This document shows positions 26,653 to 33,274 of a stretch of DNA of 33,274 nucleotides, piece after piece; within the stretch, counting starts at the first letter, position 1; every line of letters begins with the position of its first letter. The position numbers and the translations under genes are program-made. The notes under the pieces are model-generated. The model searched no databases. It was not told the DNA's origin and saw nothing but the letters and a program-made list of their open reading frames with translations. The stretch covers positions 1-33,274 of the forward strand of contig CAJWQX010000039.1 in NCBI GenBank assembly GCA_913045265.1, given 5' to 3'. Source of the DNA: UBA11889 sp002313255 (GTDB lineage Bacteria > Pseudomonadota > Gammaproteobacteria > Pseudomonadales > Azotimanducaceae).

Positions 26653-26674
26653 ATACGACAGGTAGTACTCGTAT
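26653..26674. promoter_or_regulatory. Inverted repeat in divergent promoter region
   Basis: ATACGA and TCGTAT are exact reverse complements separated by ten bases. They sit in the 220-base AT-rich gap between the divergent cupin and alpha/beta-hydrolase genes. It could be an operator, but the arms are short. No other clear element was seen in this gap. Confidence 0.25.
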
Positions 26675-26830
26675 CGTTTCGATCACCATAAAGGCCTAGG
26701 AAAGAAACCGTCAAGGATCAAAACGTCAGTACATACAAAAGAACATTGCTGGTTTATTTACGTATTCTTGTCTTTAAACTCGACACCTCGATTTCGAATC
26801 TGGTTAGAAAAACGGCCGAAGGAGCACTCC

Positions 26831-27541
26831 ATGGCATGGCGCAGCAACGCGATTATAAAAAACGGGATCACTGAACGGGAGTTCGATCTCTCCGTCAATG
26901 GCCAAAACGTTCCGGGCGTGTATTGGCAGCCAGAGAGCAGCGCGGCCAATCGAATCGCGTTACTCGGACACGGCGGTTCGACACACAAAAAGGTCGAGTA
27001 CATTCAGCTAGTTGCGACCATGCTCACCCAACGCGGCATCGCTGCAATGGCCATCGACGGACCCGGACACGGTGAACGAGCATCCGGGGATGGGGTTCAG
27101 AATTCTGAAGGATTCGTCGATATTTGGAATGACGGCGGCGGCACCGACGGCATCGTGGCCGACTGGCGGGCTGCCTTGAATTTCATTGAATCCGAAGAGG
27201 GCGCGCGGCCTACGTGCTGGTGGGGACTATCGATGGGCACCATGATGGGATTGCCTGTAACCGCGACCGATTCACGCATTCGAGTTGCGTTGCTCGGCCT
27301 CATGGGAACATCGGGTCCCAACGGCGACGACCTCAAACGACTTGCGCCCGAGGTTTCGTGCCCCGTACGATTCCTAGTCCAATGGGACGACGATATCGTC
27401 CCACGTGATACTTGCCTTGAACTCTTCGATGCCTTGGGTAGTAAAAAAAAGACACTGCATGCGAATCCAGGAATCCATACCGCCGTGCCGCAAACGGAAA
27501 TCGCAAGTTCGGTCGAATACCTCGATAGGTACCTCAAATAA
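26831..27541 (+). CDS. Alpha/beta hydrolase (dienelactone-hydrolase-like)
   Basis: A 236-residue cytoplasmic alpha/beta hydrolase. LLGHGGS (45-50) is the oxyanion-hole strand, AIDGPGHGER the following loop, and GLSMG (132-136) the nucleophile elbow with Ser134. VQWDDDIVPRD supplies the Asp and NPGIHTAVP the His of the triad. It probably hydrolyses an ester or lactone. The ATG at 26831 has a strong AAGGAG site eight bases upstream. The ATG-like start at 26768 would add 21 residues and bypass it. It leads a plus-strand run with the crotonase, PNPOx-like and GDPD genes. Confidence 0.88.
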   Translation: MAWRSNAIIKNGITEREFDLSVNGQNVPGVYWQPESSAANRIALLGHGGSTHKKVEYIQLVATMLTQRGIAAMAIDGPGHGERASGDGVQNSEGFVDIWNDGGGTDGIVADWRAALNFIESEEGARPTCWWGLSMGTMMGLPVTATDSRIRVALLGLMGTSGPNGDDLKRLAPEVSCPVRFLVQWDDDIVPRDTCLELFDALGSKKKTLHANPGIHTAVPQTEIASSVEYLDRYLK

Positions 27542-27675
27542 CCTAATTGCGAGATAAACATGTTCGATAGATGCGTCGATTCGTAGAATCCGAAAACGAC
27601 CTTGGGGTACTCACGGCTTGTGACGCACGTGAAGTACGCCTAGGATTTCTTATATACAAGAAACGGGAGACCACG

Positions 27676-28452
27676 ATGAGCGATTACGAAACGATCCTAT
27701 ATGAAGTGGAGGGGACACGAGCCACGGTCACCATGAATCGACCGGACAACCTCAACGGCATTACTAATGCCATGATGCGCGAACTCTACGATTGTCTGAA
27801 TGTCGTCGCTCAGGACGACAGTGTGCGGGTCGTTCTTTTTACGGGTACTGGTCGAGGGTTTTGCCCGGGCGTCGATCTTAAAGCGTCCACCAGTGGGGAA
27901 GTACAGGCGCCTTTCAGCAAGGCTTGCTTTCATATCACCTCGTTGCTTCACGAAATGCCAAAAGTAACAGTGGCCGGTATCAACGGTATGTGCGCCGGTG
28001 CTGGGTTCGGCTGGGCCTGCGCATGTGATCTACGTTATGCGACCGCGAGCGCCACCTTCAATTCGGCCTTTCTGGGCGTCGCCATCTCAGGCGATATGGC
28101 GGGCCCATGGCTACTACCTCGCATCCTAGGCGCGAGCAAAGCGAGGGAACTCTTCTTCATGCCGGACAAATTCAAGGCCGACGAGGCTGAAAGAATCGGA
28201 TTGGTCTCGAAGATGTTTTCAGATGAAACCTTTCGCGACGAGGTAGATGCCATCGTCGATCGCCTATCCAAGGCGGCCCCACTCGCCATTGGTGAGATGA
28301 AAAGGAATTTCGTCAACGCCGAGAATATGCCCTTGCGGGATTACATCGAACTGGAAACCGAGCGACACAGCCGAACGGGGGCAAGCGCCGATTCACGCGA
28401 GGCGTTTCACGCCTTTGTGGAAAAAAGAGAACCCCAATTCCAGGGTCGTTGA
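27676..28452 (+). CDS. Enoyl-CoA hydratase/isomerase (crotonase) family protein
   Basis: A 258-residue crotonase-fold enzyme acting on acyl-CoA thioesters, for example in beta-oxidation or aromatic degradation. The oxyanion-hole segments GFCPGVDLK (61-69) and CAGAGFG (106-112) are present. Neither catalytic Glu of hydratases is seen: the positions read GFGWACAC and FNSAFLGV. Instead SGDMAGPWLLPR carries Asp140, as in isomerase-type or PaaG-like members, so isomerisation is more likely than hydration. The ATG at 27676 has GGGAGA at good spacing. The reading frame opens 105 bases earlier, but those residues are outside the family. The PNPOx-like gene follows 33 bases on. Confidence 0.88.
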   Translation: MSDYETILYEVEGTRATVTMNRPDNLNGITNAMMRELYDCLNVVAQDDSVRVVLFTGTGRGFCPGVDLKASTSGEVQAPFSKACFHITSLLHEMPKVTVAGINGMCAGAGFGWACACDLRYATASATFNSAFLGVAISGDMAGPWLLPRILGASKARELFFMPDKFKADEAERIGLVSKMFSDETFRDEVDAIVDRLSKAAPLAIGEMKRNFVNAENMPLRDYIELETERHSRTGASADSREAFHAFVEKREPQFQGR

Positions 28453-28485
28453 GTCGACTGAGCGCACAAGGAGGAGTTACTACTG

Positions 28486-28950
28486 GTGGCAGACGTCAAG
28501 TTCGATGATATCGAGACCAAGTTCAGGCAGATCTCCGATCGAATTGTCTGGTGTACATTCGCGACCGTCGACCGGTCCGGGAAACCTCGGTCGCGTATTT
28601 TGCATCCGATCTGGGAGGGCCATACTGGATGGATCGCAACGGGTCGACACAGCCACAAGGAAAAACACCTGGCCTCAAATCCATTCGTCAGCCTGACGTA
28701 TTGGGACCCGGCACACGAGCAGGCCATGATCGATTGCGAGGCCACATGGGAAGACGACGTCGACGAAAAGAAGCGAGTGTGGACGTTATTTCGCGAGACA
28801 CCACCACCCCTGGGATACGAACTCGGGATGCTCTGGAAGGACATCGAGGATCCAACTTTTGGGCTGCTTCGATTGCGTCCTTGGCGCATCTCGGTCGGTT
28901 CCCTGAGCGATGTGATGGCGGGCAAACCCGACGTCGTGTGTCATCTCTGA
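28486..28950 (+). CDS. Pyridoxamine 5'-phosphate oxidase-like flavoprotein
   Basis: A 154-residue single-domain FMN-binding split-barrel protein. WCTFATVDRSGKPRSRILHPIW is shared with this superfamily, where the Arg/Ser-rich strand helps bind FMN or F420 phosphate. WIATGRHSHKEKHLASNPFVSLTYW forms the second half of the barrel. Such proteins reduce small molecules or bind haem; which applies here is unknown. The start is GTG 28486 with a strong AAGGAGG site about ten bases upstream. It sits between the crotonase gene (33 bases) and the GDPD gene (22 bases), so an operon is likely. Confidence 0.82.
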   Translation: MADVKFDDIETKFRQISDRIVWCTFATVDRSGKPRSRILHPIWEGHTGWIATGRHSHKEKHLASNPFVSLTYWDPAHEQAMIDCEATWEDDVDEKKRVWTLFRETPPPLGYELGMLWKDIEDPTFGLLRLRPWRISVGSLSDVMAGKPDVVCHL

Positions 28951-28972
28951 TCGCTCTTTCGCCTCTAGTCCT

Positions 28973-29725
28973 ATGACGCACCCTTTTCTCGACCACCCCG
29001 GATGTCTCGCGTTTGCCCATCGCGGCGATCATGAAGCCGGGCCTGAAAATACAATGCTTGCCTTCGAGGGAGCTGTGCAACAAGGGTTTCGATACCTAGA
29101 AACCGACGTTCACTGCACGCTGGACGGAGTCTTGCTCGCCTTTCATGACGATCAACTGGATCGGGTCACCGACGGCAGCGGTCTAATAGCAGCGCTTAGT
29201 TATAACGCGGTTCGACCCGTGCGGGTTGGTGGTTCCGAGCCCATTCCACGCCTCGACGAACTCCTCACGAGTTTTCCCGACACGCGCTTTAATATTGACC
29301 CAAAGTCTGACGCGTCGGTCATCCCATTGATTCGATTAATCGAGGATATCGGTGCGCAGGATCGGGTCTGTATCGGTTCCTTTAGCGATCAGAGAATTCG
29401 TCGCGTTCGTCAAGCCGTTGCGGGGATCTGCACGTCGATGGGGCCGATCGAAACCCTACGTGCTCGAATCACCAGTTTTGGTATCCCAACCGGAAGATTC
29501 GACGCATTAGCAGCGCAAGTACCCATTCGTTGGAATGGTATAAAAATCATCGACCAACGCTTCGTCGATGCGATGCATCGCCGCGGATTGCAACTCCATG
29601 TCTGGACGGTTAACGACCCAACTCAAATGGAAGAGCTTCTTGATTTAGGAGTCGACGGCATCATGACGGATCAACCGGCAATGCTTAAACAGATATTGAT
29701 TAACCGGAATCAGTGGGCAGATTAA
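28973..29725 (+). CDS. Glycerophosphodiester phosphodiesterase
   Basis: A 250-residue TIM-barrel enzyme that hydrolyses glycerophosphodiesters to glycerol-3-phosphate and an alcohol. The motifs are complete: AHRGD with His16-Arg17, ENTMLAF, LETDVHCTLDG with Glu43 and Asp45, and FHDD with His58. NIDPK follows (NIDPK replaces the commoner NIEIK), then LHVWTVND and GVDGIMTDQP close the barrel. No signal sequence is visible, so it is probably cytoplasmic and UgpQ-like. It is the last gene of the plus-strand run and converges on the acyltransferase gene 36 bases away; no terminator was recognised in that gap. Confidence 0.93.
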   Translation: MTHPFLDHPGCLAFAHRGDHEAGPENTMLAFEGAVQQGFRYLETDVHCTLDGVLLAFHDDQLDRVTDGSGLIAALSYNAVRPVRVGGSEPIPRLDELLTSFPDTRFNIDPKSDASVIPLIRLIEDIGAQDRVCIGSFSDQRIRRVRQAVAGICTSMGPIETLRARITSFGIPTGRFDALAAQVPIRWNGIKIIDQRFVDAMHRRGLQLHVWTVNDPTQMEELLDLGVDGIMTDQPAMLKQILINRNQWAD

Positions 29726-29761
29726 TTACCTCTTCGATGCCTCGCGGAGAATTCATATGTC

Positions 29762-31099
29762 TCAACCGCCGTTAAGCCTTTGTGGGAACGATAAGACGCC
29801 GGCGATATAGGCTCCCAAGAATGGCAGACAGAGGACGTAAACACGAAGACCCAGCCATTGAGTCCCGACCACGCCATCCAACGCCAGCAATGCAAGACCA
29901 GTGCATGCAACCAAAGCACCCAATACCAATTGCCAACTCGTTACGTCACCCGCAGTATTTCCCGCACCGCGTTCCAGCCGACTAAATACGGGTGCCATCA
30001 GCGCGAGTGTCGCGAGATATACAAGTAACCAGATCGGCCGTAATGACCACCATAGGCTCGTACCGGGATCAACTTCGAGACCAATATTTCCGATTTCCAG
30101 AGCAAGACCGACCACCAAGGTCGAAGCGGTGAGATGCCATAAGTAGATCGTCATGATCATCCCATTGACGAGCAATGTTAATGTCCAGGGACCGAGCCGA
30201 GAGAGCCAACGTTGTGCTGGCCGTTCCAGGGCCAAGAGGATCCCCATCTGGGTAATACCGAGAGCGAGCATCGCAAACTTCGGAGGTAGCGTATTGCTGA
30301 TTTCTTCGCCGGGCACGCTGACCATGCCTATCGGATAAGGGCCCCAGTACACCATAGCAAACAGTAGTGCCATTCCACCGACAGCCCAAGTCACCGCATT
30401 TCGTAAACCGGTTAAGTGCCCATCCCTCCACGCATACCCCAACTGATGCACGGCAAGCCAAACAAACGCATAGTTAAGCCATCCTAGATCTCTAAGGCCG
30501 AATGCAAAAAATAAGGCATCGTCGACAATGGCAAGTAGGGCCAAGACCCAAAATGAAGCCATCCCATATCGACGCCATGCGCCCCAAGTCCAAGGAACGA
30601 GTAGGGCAACCACGATGTATACCGACAGAAACCAAATCGGTACGAGTGCAACTCGAGATGCGATCGAAAGAATTTCTGCCCGAATGCCTAACAGGTTGCC
30701 AACGCCACCTATCAAGATCCAAGCCAATACAAGAAGTAGGACCGGTTTGATTAAACGACCAAGCCGGCTAGCTAGCCACTCGCTGTAACCACGGCCATCT
30801 CTGGTCGCGGCGTTCCAGGAGACACCGTTTGCGTATCCGCCCACGAGAAAGAATATCGGCATCACCTGGAATCCCCACGTGAGCCAGCGAGTCCAGGGTT
30901 CCAACTCAAGCATATTGGCGATCGCTAAATTGCCATCGATCACATGGGGCGCAGCCATCAACCAGTGACCCGATATGACAGCGAGAATAGAAAGTGCCCT
31001 CAGAAAATCCACGTATCGGTTCCGTGAATCCGGCGTTTGGCCAGCCATGGTTCGCGCCTGGGTCCAAAGTCCGAACCTAAATGGGGCACCAGTACTCAT
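29762..31099 (-). CDS. Acyltransferase-3 family membrane protein
   Basis: A 445-residue inner-membrane protein with about ten or more hydrophobic segments. RNRYVDFLRALSILAVISGHW (28-48) carries the Arg and His45 typical of the OafA-like acyltransferase-3 family. FQVMPIFFLVGGYAN, RLIKPVLLLVLAW and PIWFLSVYIVVALL fit the same family. Members transfer acyl groups to sugars or lipids at the outer face of the inner membrane. The ATG at 31099 has AGGA about eight bases upstream. The phospholipase gene ends 37 bases upstream on the same strand, suggesting a two-gene lipid or envelope-modifying operon. The acceptor is unknown. Confidence 0.85.
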   Translation of the reverse strand: MSTGAPFRFGLWTQARTMAGQTPDSRNRYVDFLRALSILAVISGHWLMAAPHVIDGNLAIANMLELEPWTRWLTWGFQVMPIFFLVGGYANGVSWNAATRDGRGYSEWLASRLGRLIKPVLLLVLAWILIGGVGNLLGIRAEILSIASRVALVPIWFLSVYIVVALLVPWTWGAWRRYGMASFWVLALLAIVDDALFFAFGLRDLGWLNYAFVWLAVHQLGYAWRDGHLTGLRNAVTWAVGGMALLFAMVYWGPYPIGMVSVPGEEISNTLPPKFAMLALGITQMGILLALERPAQRWLSRLGPWTLTLLVNGMIMTIYLWHLTASTLVVGLALEIGNIGLEVDPGTSLWWSLRPIWLLVYLATLALMAPVFSRLERGAGNTAGDVTSWQLVLGALVACTGLALLALDGVVGTQWLGLRVYVLCLPFLGAYIAGVLSFPQRLNGG

Positions 31100-31116
31100 A
31101 TATTATCCTGTAATAT
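31100..31116 (-). promoter_or_regulatory. Ribosome site in an AT-rich hairpin
   Basis: ATATTA and TAATAT flank the five bases CAGGA on the minus strand, placing the acyltransferase ribosome site in the loop just before its ATG. The all-A/T stem is weak, so any effect would be modest. Confidence 0.25.
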
Positions 31117-31122
31117 CAATAT

Positions 31123-31148
31123 CTTATGATTATTACCTAAATCATAAT
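31123..31148 (-). repeat. Inverted repeat over the phospholipase stop codon
   Basis: TTATGATT and AATCATAA are exact reverse complements around ATTACCTA, which contains the TAG stop of the phospholipase-like gene. It could form a hairpin at the gene junction. There is no GC-rich stem, so it is not a convincing intrinsic terminator. Confidence 0.35.
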
Positions 31149-32609
31149 AACGATGTAATGGGCAGCAATCCGTAAAACCAAACTTCCATGTTTTTTTCGC
31201 CAAGATGCCATATGGTCTGGATTAAAGTCTTGGCTAATGGCCCAACTGTTTTCCGACAACATATCGGTCTCTATTTGCCGCGCGAGAGCTTGCGCCAATA
31301 TGGGATTATCGATCAATACGCCTACCTCGGTATTCAACTCGGCAGACCGCGGATCTAAATTAAAACTACCAATGAACAAGCGCGAGTCATCAACCACCAT
31401 GCTTTTAGCGTGTAACGAAATGGCAGCATCAGTATTGGTTGGTGTCTTCGCGATAATCTCATGACGGACCGCTGCATCATGACGAAATTCATACAACTCG
31501 ATACCGGCTCGAATGATCAACGCTCGCTGTCGTTGATAACCGCTAAATGCCGCTGGATTGTCCGTCGACAACATCGAATTGGTGACGATTTTCACGCGCA
31601 CACCCTCGGTAACTTTCTGTGCCAATAAGGAAAGACCGCCCTCGGGAAATACCAAGTAGGGCGTTTGAATCAGTATTGATTTCTGGGCGCCTCTGACTTC
31701 CGTAATTAGACGTCCATAGGCTTTCTGATCTAGCAATGCCGCGGTTTTACCAGGTGTATCGTCGACGAACTCTACATCGGTCCATACCATATCGGCGACG
31801 ACATCTCCGATACGGGCAGAAATGTCCTTAATCCTTTGCCGTACCTTGGGATCAAAATTTGCTGGATCATTGGCGTAGGAGAGAAGCTCAATACGCAAGC
31901 CTTCACCGCTGTCGCCACTTGTTGGCTCAAGTAGGTGTTCGACGGGCAGCGCTAACGAACTACCCCAAAACTCATCAAAATGCTCCTTAACTTTCGCCGT
32001 TACCATGCCCGCCAACAGTACATCCCGATCACGGAAGTTATAGACCGAGTCGTAGTCAAAATACTCATCGGCCATATTCCGGCCGCCGGTGATGGAAATG
32101 AGATCATCAAAAATAGCGACCTTGTCATGCATCCTTTGATTGAAAGACGTGAAATCAGAGAGGAGGTAGTACATACGTTCAAGAATCGAAACACCCGCGT
32201 GGTGTTTTGGGTTGTATATCCGAAGTTCGACGTTAGGGTGGTTATTTAGGCTTGTTAACACCCGATTTTCCGCCTCAAGCAGGAAATCATCCACCAATAC
32301 GCGGACACGCACGCCGCGCTCCGCTGCAGCGAGAAGTGCCTCCGCCGCCAAGATCCCGATATTGTCCGTCCCCCATATGAAATACTGCACATCGATGGAT
32401 CGCTGCGCAGTTTGGGTGAGCCAGGCGCGGGCGAGGAGGGCATCTTCTCCGGACTCGAGAATATAGACCCCCGTCTTTTGATAACTTTTCGCGATGCAAT
32501 CGGGGCAATATGTGTTTAACCACGCGGCTAATGGAGAGACAGCCTGAGCCGATGCGCTGAAGCTAAATAAAAGTAGGAGCGCTGTAGGCATCAAATGCGA
32601 GATCTTCAC
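31137..32609 (-). CDS. Secreted phospholipase D/cardiolipin-synthase-like protein (two HKD motifs)
   Basis: A 490-residue member of the phospholipase D superfamily. The signal peptide spans about residues 1-23 (hydrophobic core TALLLLFSFSASAQA). Both catalytic motifs are intact: H161-D-K163 to Asp168 (MHDKVAIFDD, then GGRNM) and H400-A-K402 to Asp407 (LHAKSMVVDD, then GSFNLDPRS). The layout and length match ClsC/YmdC-like proteins, which join phospholipids to make cardiolipin. Paired Cys35 and Cys38 follow the signal peptide. The start is GTG 32609, preferred over ATG 32591 because it supplies the basic n-region (MKISHL). The neighbouring acyltransferase-3 gene recalls the ymdC-opgC (mdoC) pairing in enterobacteria, which supports an envelope-lipid or glucan role. 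Confidence 0.9.
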   Translation of the reverse strand: MKISHLMPTALLLLFSFSASAQAVSPLAAWLNTYCPDCIAKSYQKTGVYILESGEDALLARAWLTQTAQRSIDVQYFIWGTDNIGILAAEALLAAAERGVRVRVLVDDFLLEAENRVLTSLNNHPNVELRIYNPKHHAGVSILERMYYLLSDFTSFNQRMHDKVAIFDDLISITGGRNMADEYFDYDSVYNFRDRDVLLAGMVTAKVKEHFDEFWGSSLALPVEHLLEPTSGDSGEGLRIELLSYANDPANFDPKVRQRIKDISARIGDVVADMVWTDVEFVDDTPGKTAALLDQKAYGRLITEVRGAQKSILIQTPYLVFPEGGLSLLAQKVTEGVRVKIVTNSMLSTDNPAAFSGYQRQRALIIRAGIELYEFRHDAAVRHEIIAKTPTNTDAAISLHAKSMVVDDSRLFIGSFNLDPRSAELNTEVGVLIDNPILAQALARQIETDMLSENSWAISQDFNPDHMASWRKKHGSLVLRIAAHYIVIMI

Positions 32610-32775
32610 AGGAATTCAGAGGTTCTGGTTCATGTGGATTTCCCCAAAAGTATCTGCGAGAGCCTTACGTCAAAGTCTTAGCATCCAATCGACAAACACT
32701 TGCCAAACAACCCATTATTCGAGCGGTCAACACGCACGATGTACCCGTTTACGAGTCAAGGACACTAAATAACGA

Positions 32776-33274
32776 ATGGACACGTTCGACTACATCATCA
32801 TTGGCGCAGGATCTGCCGGCTGTGTGCTCGCTCGGCGCCTCAGCGAAGAGGGAAACGACACTGTCTTGCTACTCGAAGCCGGCGGTGTTGATCGCCACCT
32901 CTCTCTCCAGATGCCCGCCGCCTTTTCTTTCCCGATGAATGATCCACGTTTTAACTGGTTCTATCGAAGCGAACCGGAGGGTTGTTTGGACCAACGTCGG
33001 ATAAGTTGTCCACGGGGTCTCGTACTAGGGGGATCGTCCTCCATTAATGGCATGGTTCACGTACGCGGCCACCCATCAAATTTTGAACACTGGAAAGAAG
33101 AGGGCGCAGCGGGTTGGGGTTACAGCGATGTTCTTCCGTATTTCAAAAAGTCGGAAGACGTACTTTGGCGTGACACTCCCAACGAATATCGGGGCAAGGA
33201 CGGTCCGTTGAAGATTTCACGTGGAACCAAACAAAACGTTTTATATGACGACTTCTTATTGGCGGCAGAACAAG
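32776..33274 (+). CDS. GMC-family oxidoreductase, choline-dehydrogenase-like (cut by window edge)
   Basis: The first 166 codons of a plus-strand gene are visible. YIIIGAGSAGCVLARRLSE is the FAD-binding motif, followed by VLLLEAGG. CPRGLVLGGSSSINGMVHVRGH is the GMC signature 1, and WGYSDVLPYFKKSED is typical of BetA-like enzymes. These oxidise primary alcohols to aldehydes with FAD; BetA itself acts on choline, but the family is broad and the substrate is not certain here. The ATG at 32776 has only a distant AAGGA. The 166-base gap to the divergent phospholipase gene should contain promoters for both; none was clear. Confidence 0.92.
   Translation, partial: MDTFDYIIIGAGSAGCVLARRLSEEGNDTVLLLEAGGVDRHLSLQMPAAFSFPMNDPRFNWFYRSEPEGCLDQRRISCPRGLVLGGSSSINGMVHVRGHPSNFEHWKEEGAAGWGYSDVLPYFKKSEDVLWRDTPNEYRGKDGPLKISRGTKQNVLYDDFLLAAEQ

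Overview
The window looks like chromosomal DNA of a Gram-negative, probably marine or environmental proteobacterium with moderate GC. It encodes RND pumps, a periplasmic adaptor lipoprotein and a periplasmic PQQ/haem c dehydrogenase, and its starts mix ATG, GTG and TTG. No rRNA, tRNA, CRISPR array, transposase or phage gene was seen. The species cannot be named from this sequence alone. Both ends cut a GMC-type flavin oxidoreductase gene (different genes). Coding density is high and no gene-free stretch exceeds 300 bases.

Layout. 1-3013 (minus): a partial GMC oxidoreductase, an N-acyl-D-amino-acid deacylase-like amidohydrolase and a PhyH-type Fe/2-oxoglutarate dioxygenase. 3143-17482 (minus): the outstanding part, a six-gene transport operon. 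In transcription order it holds an ABC ATPase, an ABC-2 permease carrying a degenerate M1-peptidase domain, an RND adaptor (MFP), an RND permease, a 1611-residue RND permease fused to an ABC ATPase, and a small ABC-2 permease. All junctions but one are 4-base stop/start overlaps. 17630-19825 (minus): a quinohaemoprotein alcohol dehydrogenase. 19978-22459 (plus): a second PhyH-like oxygenase with a long N-terminal extension, and a DUF3089 alpha/beta hydrolase. 22516-26610: DUF2891, a ferritin-like protein, an M3 oligopeptidase and a cupin. 26831-29725 (plus): alpha/beta hydrolase, crotonase, PNPOx-like flavoprotein and glycerophosphodiesterase. 29762-32609 (minus): acyltransferase-3 membrane protein and a secreted two-HKD phospholipase D/cardiolipin-synthase-like enzyme. 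32776 to the end (plus): choline-dehydrogenase-like GMC enzyme.

Main discovery candidate. The 3835-8670 gene encodes one polypeptide in which a complete RND (HAE-type) pump continues through two extra membrane helices into an ABC nucleotide-binding domain. That domain is itself interrupted, between its first strand/A-loop and its Walker A, by about 185 residues with four hydrophobic segments. The helix counts are even, so every piece of the ATPase would lie in the cytoplasm. With its overlapping permease, a partner RND subunit, an adaptor and a second ABC module in the same operon, this suggests one machine combining proton-motive-force and ATP-driven export. The substrate is unknown. No outer-membrane TolC-like gene and no regulator gene lie in the window, but a perfect 8-6-8 inverted repeat sits over the likely operon promoter.

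The remaining genes read as oxidative and hydrolytic catabolism (GMC, PQQ and PhyH oxygenation, crotonase, amidohydrolase) plus lipid turnover (GDPD, PLD, acyltransferase).
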